A stretch of 12,429 nucleotides of DNA from Verrucomicrobiota bacterium (GCA_005887855.1 VBQB01000098.1:1-12429); one strand, 5' to 3'; counted from the stretch's first letter, positions 1 through 7,761 are shown. Numbers and translations are program-made. The notes: generated by a model not told the origin, from the sequence alone.

Positions 1-99
1 GGAATTCTGCGGCACGCAGATGCCGGTTATTCGCGGGCGATTAAATTTGCCGCTGAGCGCAACATCGACATCCCGATGAAGCCGCGAGCACGAGATTAA
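1..99 (+). CDS. hutU: Urocanate hydratase, C-terminal end (partial)
   Basis: Only the last 32 codons are in the window, ending in TAA at 97-99. They read GILRHADAGYSRAIKFAAER and then NIDIPM, with a short basic tail. The pattern G(V/I)(L/M)RHADAGY...(I/L)(D/N)(I/L)PM is the characteristic C-terminus of urocanase, the NAD-dependent enzyme that hydrates urocanate to imidazolonepropionate in histidine degradation. The identification is from remembered family pattern plus context: the next pathway genes, ftcD and hutI, follow on the same strand. The catalytic domain and start lie outside the window, so intactness cannot be judged. Confidence 0.85.
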   Translation, partial: GILRHADAGYSRAIKFAAERNIDIPMKPRARD

Positions 100-123
100 G
101 AAAGAAGATACAAACTGCCGGCG

Positions 124-212
124 GACATTATGCAAGAACCGATCGAATGCGTGCCTAATTTTTCTGAAGGCCGGGACTTGGGTGTCACATCGACAGACCC
201 AGCGGCGCGATT
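124..212 (+). repeat. Direct repeat, copy 1 (ftcD 5' end)
   Basis: This segment begins GACATTATGCAA and is alignable, with a few substitutions and short gaps, to 953-1039 at the start of the intact ftcD. The shared stretch includes the start codon and the bases just before it. The two copies bracket the mntA-hepT pair and lie in the same orientation, about 830 bp apart. The alignment was made by eye. Confidence 0.75.
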
Positions 213-228
213 ATCAGAGGTCATCTGA
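130..228 (+). pseudogene. Decayed 5' fragment of a second ftcD copy
   Basis: An ATG at 130 opens a 32-codon frame whose first 17 residues, MQEPIECVPNFSEGRDL, match the start of the intact ftcD at 959 (MQKLIECVPNFSEGRDL). The first 51 coding bases differ at four positions. After that, small indels throw the copy out of frame and it stops at TGA 226-228, although nucleotide similarity continues to about 212. The family signature PNFSEGRD is intact, but nothing of the catalytic domain follows, so no enzyme can be made. It sits 30 nt after hutU, where ftcD would be expected, and the mntA-hepT module follows. It is best read as the stump of a duplicated or interrupted ftcD. Whether it is still translated as a short leader is unknown. 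Confidence 0.8.
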
Positions 229-252
229 TCGCGGTTTCATGATCCGCTGATC
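225..252. promoter_or_regulatory. Imperfect palindrome upstream of mntA
   Basis: GATC-GCGG at 227-234 can pair with CCGC-T-GATC at 244-252, with one bulged T and a 9-nt loop. It lies about 35 nt before the mntA start. Toxin-antitoxin operons are often autoregulated through palindromes in this position, so it is a candidate operator. The only direct evidence is the symmetry, which is short and imperfect. Confidence 0.25.
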
Positions 253-287
253 TCGACAAAGAAGCGTCGGAGATTAAGCTGGATCCG

Positions 288-617
288 ATGAATATAGACG
301 CTGCCTCATTGCGAGAACCTCTCACGAATATCTGCCAGCGGTTTCGAGTAGAACGGATTTATCTCTTCGGCTCGGCAGCGGACGGGCGCTTCGACTCTGA
401 GCGCAGCGACCTGGATTTTTTGGTGACTCTCGAAGAGCAACCCCCCGGTGAATACGCCGACAACTACCTCGGACTTGCTCAGGCCTTGGAGAAATTGTTC
501 GGCCGTCCTGCCGATTTGGTAACCGAAGGGTCCATTCGTAATCCGTATTTTCGCGAGACCGTTTTCGGCACCCGCCAACTTCTTTATGACCGTCGCGACG
601 AAAAAGCTATTGCTTGA
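288..617 (+). CDS. mntA: MntA-type minimal nucleotidyltransferase antitoxin
   Basis: This 109-residue protein has the nucleotidyltransferase core YLFGSAADGRF...SDLDFLV. Gly28-Ser29 is followed by Asp41-x-Asp43, and a likely third metal-binding acidic residue is Asp76 in RPADLV. The spacing is GSx11DxD, one residue longer than the usual GSx10DxD. Proteins of this size and motif, paired with a HEPN/DUF86 protein, act as antitoxins. In characterised pairs MntA transfers AMP to a tyrosine near the HEPN active site and silences the RNase. The following hepT frame overlaps this gene by 32 nt, so the two are translationally linked. The pair interrupts a hut operon, which points to insertion. There is no strong ribosome-binding site, only GGA in AAGCTGGATCCG before the ATG. 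Confidence 0.85.
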   Translation: MNIDAASLREPLTNICQRFRVERIYLFGSAADGRFDSERSDLDFLVTLEEQPPGEYADNYLGLAQALEKLFGRPADLVTEGSIRNPYFRETVFGTRQLLYDRRDEKAIA

Positions 618-939
618 CGTGCGCGAGGCGGGCGAGAGCATTCTTCAACACACGGCTGGAAAGAGCCTCACCCAATACTCCGCCGACCGTTTTTTTCGAC
701 GCGCAGTGGAACGCGAATTTGAGATTATCGGCGAAGCATTGAAGCGAATCAACCAGATCGACCCGCCGACTGCTACGCGCATTTCTGAACTGCGGCGCAC
801 CGTGGACTTTCGCAACCGAATCATTCACGGCTATGACACCGTGGACGATGGGGTGGTCTGGGGCATCGTTGAGAAACATCTGCCGCTCTTGATAAAAGAA
901 GTTGCGGGCCTGCTCGACGCGGATGGGGCGGCAGCTTGA
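586..939 (+). CDS. hepT: HepT-like HEPN-domain RNase toxin (DUF86)
   Basis: The 117-residue helical protein carries the HEPN signature near its C-terminus: FRNRIIHGYD, with Arg76-x4-His81-Gly-Tyr83. In the HepT/DUF86 family this RX4-6H motif is the ribonuclease centre, and the tyrosine two residues after the His is the one AMPylated by MntA. The segment REFEIIGEALKRI (43-55) is also typical of DUF86. All key residues are present, so the toxin looks intact. It overlaps mntA by 32 nt and ends 19 nt before ftcD, so the cassette sits tightly in the hut operon and may be co-transcribed with it. The substrate RNA cannot be told from sequence. Confidence 0.85.
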   Translation: MTVATKKLLLDVREAGESILQHTAGKSLTQYSADRFFRRAVEREFEIIGEALKRINQIDPPTATRISELRRTVDFRNRIIHGYDTVDDGVVWGIVEKHLPLLIKEVAGLLDADGAAA

Positions 940-952
940 TTAGGAATCAGCT

Positions 953-1039
953 GACATTATGCAAAAACTGATCGAATGCGTGCCGAATTTTTCTGAAGGC
1001 CGAGACTTGGATCTCATTCGACAGATCACTGGCGCGATT
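953..1039 (+). repeat. Direct repeat, copy 2 (start of intact ftcD)
   Basis: This is the intact counterpart of the repeat at 124-212. It runs from GACATTATG, just before the ftcD start, through the first 27 codons. It marks the downstream edge of the interval containing mntA-hepT. Confidence 0.75.
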
Positions 1040-2644
1040 GAATCGGTGGATGGCGTTGCTCTGCTCGATGTCGATCCTGGAGCAACGACCAACCGGACGG
1101 TTGTGACCTTTGTCGGCACTCCTGAAAGTGCGGTGGAGGCCGCCTTCCGCGCCATCCAGAAGGCAGCGGAACTCATTGACATGCGGAAACACAAAGGCGC
1201 ACATCCCCGCATGGGTACGACCGATGTTTGCCCATTTGTTCCAGTCAGCAATGTCAGTTGGGAAGAAGCAGTCGCCTGCGCGCAGCAGCTGGCAAAACGG
1301 GTTGGCGACGAATTGAATATCCCAGTCTATCTGTATGAAAGGGCGGCGAAAGATAAGTCCCGTTCAAATCTCTCGGTTATTCGCACGGGAGAATACGAAG
1401 GCTTCTTCGAGAAAATAAAGCAACCTGAGTGGAAGCCTGATTTCGGACCTGCAGTGTTCAATAAAAAATCAGGCGCGACTGTGATCGGGGCACGGGATTT
1501 TTTGGTCGCCTATAATGTGAACCTGAACACGAAATCGGTGAGACGGGCAAATTCTGTCGCTTTCGATGTGAGAGAAAACGGCAGGATTAAGACAGAAGAT
1601 GGCACGCCGTCCGGAAAACCGGTGCTTGATGAAAACGGCGAACCTGTCCGCATTCTCGGAATGTTGAAACATGTGAAGGCCATCGGGTGGTATGTGGAGG
1701 AATATGGAATCGCCCAAGTCTCCATGAACCTAACGAATATTGAGGAGACTCCCTTGCATGCTGCCTTCGACGCCTGCGCCGAAGCAGCAGGCAAACGAGG
1801 CCTACGCGCAACCGGATCAGAAATCGTGGGCATGGTTCCCAAAAAATGTCTGGTGGATGCAGGAAGATATTTTCTCCGCAAACAGAAATGGTCGGAAGGC
1901 GCTGCCGAGGAAGAGCTGATTGACATCGCGATCCGCTCGATGGGATTGAGTGAGCTGAAGCCTTTTGATCCGAAAGAAAAGGTGATCGAATTCAAGATCG
2001 AATCCGCTTCCAAGAAATCGCTTTTAAAAATGAATTTGCGCCAATTCTGCAATGAAACTCTAAGCGATTCTCCGGCGCCGGGTGGCGGTTCGGTCGCAGC
2101 GTTGATGGGAGCGTTGGGTGCGTCCCTAGGCGGAATGGTGGCCAACCTCTCAGCCGGGAAGCGCGGCTGGGACGACAAACTGAAATATTTCAGTGATTGG
2201 GCGGTTAAAGCGCAACAACTTAAGGATGAATTGCTGTTTCTGGTCGATGAAGACACGGCCGCTTTCAACAAGGTGATGGCAGCATTTGCTTTACCGAAGG
2301 AGTCGCTGGAAGAAAAAGCCGCGCGCACAGCAGCGATCCAATCCGCAAATAAATATGCGGCGGAGATTCCTTTGCGTGTGATGGAGACGGCTGCCAAGTC
2401 CTATCCGCTTCTCGCGGACATGGCTGAAAATGGAAATCCGGCTTCGATTTCAGACGTTGGCGTTGGCCTTCTCGCGGTGCACGCCTGTATTGGCGGGGCA
2501 GCGATGAACGTCAGAATTAATCTGGCCGGGTTGAAAGATGAGAAATTCAAATCGACGCTTCGGAAAAAAATTCAACAGATCAGCGCCGAATCGGACTCCC
2601 GGTTCAAAGAAATTAATCAGATTGTGGAAAGCAAGCTGGGGTAG
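959..2644 (+). CDS. ftcD: Bifunctional glutamate formimidoyltransferase / formimidoyl-THF cyclodeaminase
   Basis: The 561-residue protein fuses two enzymes that channel the one-carbon unit of histidine into folate. The N-terminal half (about 1-330) is the formiminotransferase, with PNFSEGRD at 9-16 and the KGAHPRMG loop whose His82 matches the catalytic His82 of mammalian FTCD. It moves the formimino group from formiminoglutamate to tetrahydrofolate, releasing glutamate. The C-terminal part (from about 360) is the helical cyclodeaminase, with SPAPGGGSVAALMGALG (371 onward) and DEDTAAF (430-436). It forms methenyl-THF and ammonia. The length is close to the fused mammalian enzyme (541), and neither half shows a break. 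The ATG at 959 is favoured because MQKLIECVPNFSEG is the usual family start. AGGA at 942-945 is a weak, distant ribosome-binding site. Confidence 0.93.
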   Translation: MQKLIECVPNFSEGRDLDLIRQITGAIESVDGVALLDVDPGATTNRTVVTFVGTPESAVEAAFRAIQKAAELIDMRKHKGAHPRMGTTDVCPFVPVSNVSWEEAVACAQQLAKRVGDELNIPVYLYERAAKDKSRSNLSVIRTGEYEGFFEKIKQPEWKPDFGPAVFNKKSGATVIGARDFLVAYNVNLNTKSVRRANSVAFDVRENGRIKTEDGTPSGKPVLDENGEPVRILGMLKHVKAIGWYVEEYGIAQVSMNLTNIEETPLHAAFDACAEAAGKRGLRATGSEIVGMVPKKCLVDAGRYFLRKQKWSEGAAEEELIDIAIRSMGLSELKPFDPKEKVIEFKIESASKKSLLKMNLRQFCNETLSDSPAPGGGSVAALMGALGASLGGMVANLSAGKRGWDDKLKYFSDWAVKAQQLKDELLFLVDEDTAAFNKVMAAFALPKESLEEKAARTAAIQSANKYAAEIPLRVMETAAKSYPLLADMAENGNPASISDVGVGLLAVHACIGGAAMNVRINLAGLKDEKFKSTLRKKIQQISAESDSRFKEINQIVESKLG

Positions 2645-2759
2645 AATCACAGCTTTCCTTTCCATCTGCCGATTCCTTAGAATTCGTTTCATAAAGGACC
2701 GAGCGATCGCCGCGGGTAATTCGTGCGTGCGCGTCGGGGCGAAAACATTGTGAGATTAT

Positions 2760-3944
2760 ATGTCCGAACTTGCGATCATTCGCGACGGCGGCATGCGCAT
2801 TAGCGATGGCAAGATCGACAGCGTCGGAAGCAGTGTTGAAATCAAGAAAAACGCGGGCGACGCGGAAATTGTCGATGCCGGCGGCCAGATTATTCTTCCG
2901 GGTTTTGTCGATGCGCATGCGCATCCGGTTTTTGCTGGAGATCGTCGCGACGATTTCGAACGCCGCGCCCAAGGTGACAGTTACGAGCAAATCGCGGCGG
3001 CGGGCGGCGGAATTTGGTCAACCGTGGAAAAGACGCGCGCTGCGAGCGATATCGCTCTTTTCGAGCAAGCCAAAAAGCATGCGAGTTGGTTTTTGAAATG
3101 CGGAACGACAACGGTCGAAGCCAAATCCGGCTACGGGTTGACGGTTGACGATGAACTGAAGATCTTGCGCGTGATTCGGCGGTTGAACGACGAAACGCCG
3201 CTTGAATTTGTTCCAACGTTCTTGGGCGCGCACGCCATTCCGCACGAAGATCGACAATCACCGGAGCGATATGTCGATCTGGTGATTAACGAAATGCTGC
3301 CACGAGTCGCGAAGGAAAAATTGGCGGAGTTTTGCGATGTATTTTGTGAGCAGGGTTATTTCGATATCGAGCAGTCGAGAGAAATTTCGACCGCGGCGAA
3401 AAAGCTTGGATTGAAACTGCGGATTCATGCCGATCAACTCAGCGATTCCGGAGGCGCCAAATTGGCTGGGGAATTGAAAGCAACAACCGCGGATCATTTG
3501 GAAAAAACGGAGGAGGAGGGGATTGCAGCGATGAAATCTGCGGGCGTCCAGCCGGTTTTGCTGCCAGGATCGGTGTATGCGCTTGGATCGACATGTTATC
3601 CGCGTGCGCGTGAAATGATCGAAGCAGGGCTCGCAGTTGTGATTGCGACGGATTTTAATCCCGGGTCATCACCAAGCCCGTCAATGCCAATGATGCTTTC
3701 GCTGGCCTGCACGCAAATGAGGATGTCACCGGCAGAAACGATCACCGCATCGACAATTAACGCTGCCCATAGTCTCGGCCGCGGCGATAGGATCGGCTCA
3801 CTCGAACCAGGCAGGCTCGCCAACTTCTCAATCTTCGATTGCGAAGATTATCGCGAGATTGCTTACTATTTTGGGTTTTCCCAAACGCATTCGGTTTATG
3901 TGCGCGGCCGATGTGTGTACCGAAGCCCGCTGCAAATGGGATGA
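2760..3944 (+). CDS. hutI: Imidazolonepropionase
   Basis: This amidohydrolase opens the ring of imidazolonepropionate to formiminoglutamate, the FtcD substrate. Metal and active-site signatures are all present: [12 protein letters not shown] (His53, His55), EAKSGYGL (120-127), [10 protein letters not shown] (His158), IHADQ (His223), TADHL (His246) and [11 protein letters not shown] (Asp298). The HutI form HTH is HAH here, so both metal ligands remain. At 394 residues it is a little short. Usual HutI proteins carry roughly 15-25 more N-terminal residues forming the first strand of the composite beta-sandwich. The same frame is open upstream (2682-2750) but ends in TGA at 2751-2753, two codons before this ATG. 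The start has no clear ribosome-binding site. It lies 115 nt after ftcD on the same strand. Confidence 0.92.
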   Translation: MSELAIIRDGGMRISDGKIDSVGSSVEIKKNAGDAEIVDAGGQIILPGFVDAHAHPVFAGDRRDDFERRAQGDSYEQIAAAGGGIWSTVEKTRAASDIALFEQAKKHASWFLKCGTTTVEAKSGYGLTVDDELKILRVIRRLNDETPLEFVPTFLGAHAIPHEDRQSPERYVDLVINEMLPRVAKEKLAEFCDVFCEQGYFDIEQSREISTAAKKLGLKLRIHADQLSDSGGAKLAGELKATTADHLEKTEEEGIAAMKSAGVQPVLLPGSVYALGSTCYPRAREMIEAGLAVVIATDFNPGSSPSPSMPMMLSLACTQMRMSPAETITASTINAAHSLGRGDRIGSLEPGRLANFSIFDCEDYREIAYYFGFSQTHSVYVRGRCVYRSPLQMG

Positions 3945-4011
3945 AGGAAACGAACATTTATCCTCGTTCCGTTTGGAATAACAGTCTCTTTCCATTGGCA
4001 TGGTCTAAGGT

Positions 4012-4017
4012 AGGAGG
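4012..4017 (+). promoter_or_regulatory. Strong Shine-Dalgarno before the GTG start at 4024
   Basis: AGGAGG lies 6 nt before GTG 4024, the only perfect anti-16S match noticed in the window. It decides the start, because the nearer ATG at 4022-4024 is out of frame and reaches a stop after six codons. Confidence 0.7.
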
Positions 4018-4023
4018 AGTAAT

Positions 4024-4392
4024 GTGGAAGAAGAACTATTGAAACTCGAGAAAGAATTCGCGCGGGCAATTGTTAAAAACGATGCGGAAGCGATCGGGCA
4101 ATTTGTTGCCGATGACTGGGTTATCATCGATGCGGATGGAGGTAGAATTGACAAGTCGCGTTTCCTTGGCGCCGTGAAGTCAGGGGTTTTGATCCACGAG
4201 ATGATGGAGTCCGATGATGTTGGGGTTCGCATTTACGGAGATACTGCTGTGGTTTCGGGACTGACGAGAACCAAGGGCAAATTCATGGGACGAGACTTCA
4301 GCACCCAGGAGCGGGCGACAGATGTTTTTGTGATGCAAAATGGACGATGGCAGTGCGTGTTTTCACAGCTTACGCGATTCACAAAGAAGTAG
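4024..4392 (+). CDS. SnoaL/NTF2-like (DUF4440-type) small protein
   Basis: This 122-residue single-domain protein has the pattern of the NTF2-like superfamily: an N-terminal helix (EEELLKLEKEFARAIVKND), then FVADDWVIIDADGG, a helix containing DKSRFLGAVKSG, and paired strands VRIYGDTAVVSGLTR and FVMQNGRWQCVFSQLTRF. The DDW...DG and GRWQ...SQ(L/V)T motifs are those of DUF4440/SnoaL-like proteins, which bind small hydrophobic ligands or act as minor isomerases and cyclases. The substrate is unknown. There is no signal peptide. The start is GTG at 4024, set by the AGGAGG 6 nt upstream. The gene is 79 nt after hutI and 73 nt before tig and has no obvious functional link to either. Confidence 0.75.
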   Translation: MEEELLKLEKEFARAIVKNDAEAIGQFVADDWVIIDADGGRIDKSRFLGAVKSGVLIHEMMESDDVGVRIYGDTAVVSGLTRTKGKFMGRDFSTQERATDVFVMQNGRWQCVFSQLTRFTKK

Positions 4393-4465
4393 AACCGATG
4401 TTAACGACCTAATCGCGGTGGCCTGATTTGCGGAGACATTCGCGTGCCAGTAGCGTCGCTCATTC

Positions 4466-5137
4466 ATGAAGGTCGAAGTTGAAACGCAGCCGGGTTCTGT
4501 TTCCACCCTGCAGATCGAATTGCCGCCCGAAGAGGTGTCGAAGGAATGGGACTCCATCGCAAACAGTTTCGCGCGATTTGCCCGGATTCCCGGTTATCGA
4601 CCCGGAAAAGCGCCGCGTTCAGTCATCGAAAAAAGATTTCGCAAGGAAATTCAGGATGAGCTGACAAAGAAGCTCGTCTCAAAAAGTTATCACGACGCGA
4701 TTGAACAGAAGCAATTACGCGTCGTTTCGTTGACCAATCTCGAAGACGTTCAATTTGGCCAAGACAAGTCGATGCGGTTTCGTGCGACGGTTGTAACTGC
4801 CCCGGAATTCGAATTGCCGGATTACCAAAATATTCCGGTGCAAGTGCCCGATTTGTTGATGTTCCAGAGCGTGGAGTGCAAATGGGAGATTTTGCTGTCA
4901 TCGATTTTGAAGGTTCCATCGGGGACAAGCCCATCAGTGAAATTGCGCCGCAGGCGAGCAAGAACTTGCACGGCGGCAAAAAATTCTGGCTTCATTTGGC
5001 CCCCGAGAATTTCCTTCCAATGTTCTGCGACCAGATTGTCGGGCAGAAGCGTGACGAAACGCGGCAAATCACAATCGCTTTTCCGGGTGATTTTCCAGTC
5101 AAGGAACTGGCGGAAAAAGATGCGAGTTACACGGTGA
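4466..5137 (+). pseudogene. tig: Trigger factor, N-terminal part, then out of frame
   Basis: Residues 1 to about 129 are the ribosome-binding domain of trigger factor, the chaperone at the ribosomal exit tunnel. The signature GYRPGKAP is at 43-50, followed by SVIEKRF and ending FELPDYQNIPVQVPD. After codon ~129 (near 4850) the frame leaves the family and reads unrelated sequence to a stop at 5137. The rest of the protein continues in the frame one base back (next entry). Aligned by memory with E. coli trigger factor, about 20 residues of the linker between the ribosome-binding and PPIase domains are missing at the join. This indicates a deletion of 3n+1 bases, roughly 58-64 nt, and not a simple slip. 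The ATG at 4466 is forced by an in-frame TAG at 4451-4453. Confidence 0.85.
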
Positions 5138-5739
5138 CATTGCGCGAGATAAAAGAAAAGGTTCTGCCGCCGGTTGATGATGCTTTTGCGGGCAAGTTGG
5201 TCTCCGGAAAGACGCTCCTCGACCTTCGCCACTTGATCGAACACGATCTCGAGCGCGAGAAAGAGCATGAGCGCGAACGAGCGAAAGAAGGACAGATAAT
5301 GAAGTACTTGCACGAGCGCATCCAGTTCGAGTTGCCGCCCGCGTTATTGAAAAATGAAACGCGCCGGGTTTTGGGTGAGCTTGTGCAACGAAACCGAGAG
5401 CGCGGTATTCCTGATGAGATGTTGAAGGACAAAGAGAAAGAACTGATTGAGAGTGCCGCGAGCCTCGCCGCGCAGCGGTTGAAGACGAATTTTATTCTGC
5501 ATCGCATCGCCGAATGCGAGAAGATCGAAACTTCCCGCGAGGAGGTCGACCAGCAAATCCGAGAGGAGGCCGCGCGTTACAACGTTTCCGTGGACAAAAT
5601 GCGCAAAGAACTGGAGGAACACGATCGGGTGAATGCCCTCGCCGAACAGATCCTGCTCGGCAAGACTCTTGATTTCCTCAAGGCGAATGTTAGCGTCGAA
5701 CAGGCAGTAGAACCTGCTCTGGTGAAAGAAAAATCATGA
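4876..5739 (+). pseudogene. tig: Trigger factor, PPIase and C-terminal chaperone domains (separate frame)
   Basis: This frame contains the rest of trigger factor. Family-like sequence begins upstream of the first possible start, at about 4852 (RFVDVPERGVQMGDFAVIDF). It includes the FKBP-like PPIase domain (DFAVIDFEGSIGDKPI ... TIAFPGDFPVKELAEKDASY) and the helical substrate-binding domain (PPVDDAFAGKL to [10 protein letters not shown]). GTG 4876 is only the first start codon in this frame and lacks a ribosome-binding site, so a separate protein from it is doubtful. Its stop codon overlaps the clpP start as ATGA, so the tig-clpP coupling is preserved. A PPIase-plus-chaperone fragment without the ribosome-binding domain could fold if made. 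A sequencing or assembly error is an alternative explanation. Confidence 0.85.
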
Positions 5740-6440
5740 GTGTATTCAATGACAATCGGTCGCAATCGGTGCTGATCCCGATGGTCGTGGAGCAGACTGG
5801 CCGTGGCGAGCGCAGCTACGATATTTACTCGCGACTGCTCAAAGATCGCATTGTTTTCATTGGCACGCCGATGGACGATCATATTGCCAACCTGGTTATA
5901 GCACAGTTGCTGTTTTTGCAGATGGAAGATTCGAAGAAAGACATCAACATTTATATCAATTCACCGGGCGGATCAGTAACCGCAGGCCTCGCAGTTTACG
6001 ACACCATGCAGTTTCTCACGTGCGATGTGACGACCTATTGTCTCGGCATGGCCGCAAGCATGGCTGCGGTTTTGCTTTGCGCGGGGACGAAGGGCAAACG
6101 CTTCGCCCTTCCGAATTCGGATATCATGATCCACCAGGTCTCTGGGGGCGCGCAGGGAGCGGCCAGCGACGTTGAGCGTCAGGTCGATTACATGTTTAAG
6201 CTAAAGAAGCGCCTCATCAGCATCATTGCGCAACATACCGGGAAATCCGACGAGCAGGTGCGGCTTGATTCTGACCGCGATTACTATATGTCCGCCACCG
6301 AGGCGAAAGCGTATGGGCTTGTGGATGAAGTTATCAAATCTCGCAAGGAAGTGAAGCTGCTTGACGGCGCGACACCTCCTTCCGGGGACCGATCGATCGC
6401 TGTCGCCGAGGCGGCTTTACCGCGCAAAGCCGGGGGATAA
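5736..6440 (+). CDS. clpP: ATP-dependent Clp protease proteolytic subunit
   Basis: ClpP forms the tetradecameric serine-protease chamber fed by ClpX, in the cytoplasm. The catalytic triad is visible: Ser108 in [11 protein letters not shown], His133 in MIHQVSGG and Asp182 in SDRDYYM. The oxyanion/strand motif [16 protein letters not shown] is at 74-89, and an N-terminal [22 protein letters not shown] precedes the mature core. The protein has 234 residues against about 195-207 usually. The excess is a C-terminal tail of about 35 residues after [10 protein letters not shown] ([20 protein letters not shown]), without obvious domain character. The start overlaps the tig stop (ATGA), and clpX follows 25 nt later, the classic tig-clpP-clpX order. 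Confidence 0.97.
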   Translation: MSVFNDNRSQSVLIPMVVEQTGRGERSYDIYSRLLKDRIVFIGTPMDDHIANLVIAQLLFLQMEDSKKDINIYINSPGGSVTAGLAVYDTMQFLTCDVTTYCLGMAASMAAVLLCAGTKGKRFALPNSDIMIHQVSGGAQGAASDVERQVDYMFKLKKRLISIIAQHTGKSDEQVRLDSDRDYYMSATEAKAYGLVDEVIKSRKEVKLLDGATPPSGDRSIAVAEAALPRKAGG

Positions 6441-6465
6441 GAGCTGTTTTTGTAAACAAGCAAAT

Positions 6466-7746
6466 ATGGCCCGCGCTTCCAATCTGACCATGTGCTCGTT
6501 TTGTGGCAAGAGCCACGCCGAGGTGCGCAAGTTAATCGCCGGACCGGGCGTTTATATTTGCGACAGTTGCATCAACGTTTGCAAGAGTATCCTCGACAAG
6601 GAGCTCAATGACGATGCGCGGCGTCAGTCTTCAAACATCCGCGTCCCAAAACCGGCGGAGATCCGACGATCGCTCGATGAATATGTGATTGGACAGGAGA
6701 CCGCCAAGAAAACGCTTTCGGTAGCGGTACATAATCACTTTAAGCGGGTCTTGCAGGCTCCCACGCCACCCGAGTCGTCCTCGGCATTTCAGCCGGATCC
6801 ATTTGCTGACGTCGAAATTGAAAAAAGCAATATCCTCCTCATTGGTCCGACCGGTTCGGGAAAAACGCTGCTGGCCAAGACGCTCGCCAAGATTCTTGAT
6901 GTGCCGTTCTGTATCGCGGATGCGACGACCCTGACGGAAGCTGGTTATGTCGGCGAGGATGTCGAGAACATCATCCTGCGTCTCTTGCAGAATGCCGATT
7001 ACGATGTGAAACGAGCGGAAATCGGCATCGTTTACATTGACGAGATCGACAAGATCGGTCGCAAAACGGACAACGTAAGCATCACGCGCGACGTCTCTGG
7101 CGAAGGCGTTCAGCAAGCGCTTTTGAAGATTTTGGAAGGCAGCACCTGCAATGTCCCGCCACAAGGCGGCCGCAAACATCCACACCAGGAATATATTCAG
7201 GTCAACACCGAGAAGATCCTGTTCGTCTGCGGCGGCGCCTTCGTTGGGCTCGATAAGATTATTCAAAAACGCATCGGCCAAAAGGTGATGGGCTTTGGCA
7301 GTCCGACGTTAGAAGTCGAAGAAGCGTTGCGAAAACAAGCTGTCCGCCACGTTGAACCGGAAGATTTGCTCGCTTTCGGAATGATTCCCGAATTCATCGG
7401 CCGGCTACCGGTTGTGAGCTCTCTTGACGCGCTGACCGAGGAAGAGATGGTGGCGATTTTGACCGAGACCAAAAACGCGATGGTCAAGCAGTACACGAAG
7501 CTCTTCTCGATGGAAGGCGTACGGTTGACGGTGACGAAGGACGCGTTACGAGCTCTTGCAGCGCAGGCGGTCACAAAAGGAACAGGCGCGCGCGCGTTGC
7601 GCTCGATGCTTGAACGAATCATGCTCGATATCATGTACGACGTGCCGAGCCGCGAGGATATCGCTGAGGTTACGATCAATCGCGCCGTGGTCGAAGGCAA
7701 AAAGCTTCCACTCATTCGCAAAAAGCAAGACAAAACCGCCGCGTAG
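6466..7746 (+). CDS. clpX: ATP-dependent Clp protease ATP-binding subunit ClpX
   Basis: This AAA+ unfoldase recognises tagged substrates and threads them into ClpP. The zinc-binding domain has Cys10, Cys13, Cys32 and Cys35 (CSFCGKS ... CDSCINVC). The AAA+ module shows Walker A GPTGSGKT (127-134), pore loop GYVGEDVEN, Walker [11 protein letters not shown] (188-197), the RKH loop [13 protein letters not shown] and a sensor-2 region [10 protein letters not shown]. The ClpP-docking loop usually written IGF reads MGF (KVMGFGSP). At 426 residues it matches E. coli ClpX (424). The ATG at 6466 is chosen because [14 protein letters not shown] fits the family. An open frame runs back to 6361 inside clpP but lacks homology. 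No clear ribosome-binding site is visible. Confidence 0.97.
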   Translation: MARASNLTMCSFCGKSHAEVRKLIAGPGVYICDSCINVCKSILDKELNDDARRQSSNIRVPKPAEIRRSLDEYVIGQETAKKTLSVAVHNHFKRVLQAPTPPESSSAFQPDPFADVEIEKSNILLIGPTGSGKTLLAKTLAKILDVPFCIADATTLTEAGYVGEDVENIILRLLQNADYDVKRAEIGIVYIDEIDKIGRKTDNVSITRDVSGEGVQQALLKILEGSTCNVPPQGGRKHPHQEYIQVNTEKILFVCGGAFVGLDKIIQKRIGQKVMGFGSPTLEVEEALRKQAVRHVEPEDLLAFGMIPEFIGRLPVVSSLDALTEEEMVAILTETKNAMVKQYTKLFSMEGVRLTVTKDALRALAAQAVTKGTGARALRSMLERIMLDIMYDVPSREDIAEVTINRAVVEGKKLPLIRKKQDKTAA

Positions 7747-7759
7747 CGGCCTTCGGCCG
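7747..7759 (+). terminator. Short GC hairpin directly after clpX
   Basis: CGGCC (7747-7751) and GGCCG (7755-7759) form a 5-bp GC stem with a UUC loop, starting on the base after the clpX stop. No T-run follows, so it is a weak terminator candidate and may just be part of the inverted-repeat region that follows. Confidence 0.3.
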
Positions 7760-7761
7760 TG

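Noticed and set aside
124..1039. Transposon or insertion sequence carrying mntA-hepT
   Set aside because: No transposase, terminal inverted repeats or short target duplication was seen. The repeats are ftcD coding sequence, so homologous or illegitimate recombination fits better.
1510..2397. 295-codon open frame on the minus strand inside ftcD
   Set aside because: It is Ser/Ala/Phe-rich, without recognisable motifs, and lies fully antisense to conserved FtcD sequence. It is a codon-bias shadow.
4845..4865. Programmed -1 frameshift as the explanation for the split tig
   Set aside because: The frame change is in the right direction, but no slippery heptamer is visible and about 20 residues of linker are also missing, which a slip cannot explain.
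6361..6465. N-terminal extension of ClpX into clpP
   Set aside because: The 35 extra residues overlap the clpP tail in another frame and have no ClpX character. ATG 6466 gives the normal length.
6631..7281. 216-codon minus-strand frame inside clpX
   Set aside because: It is antisense to the AAA+ core, whose motifs are all in the plus frame, and no family pattern was seen.
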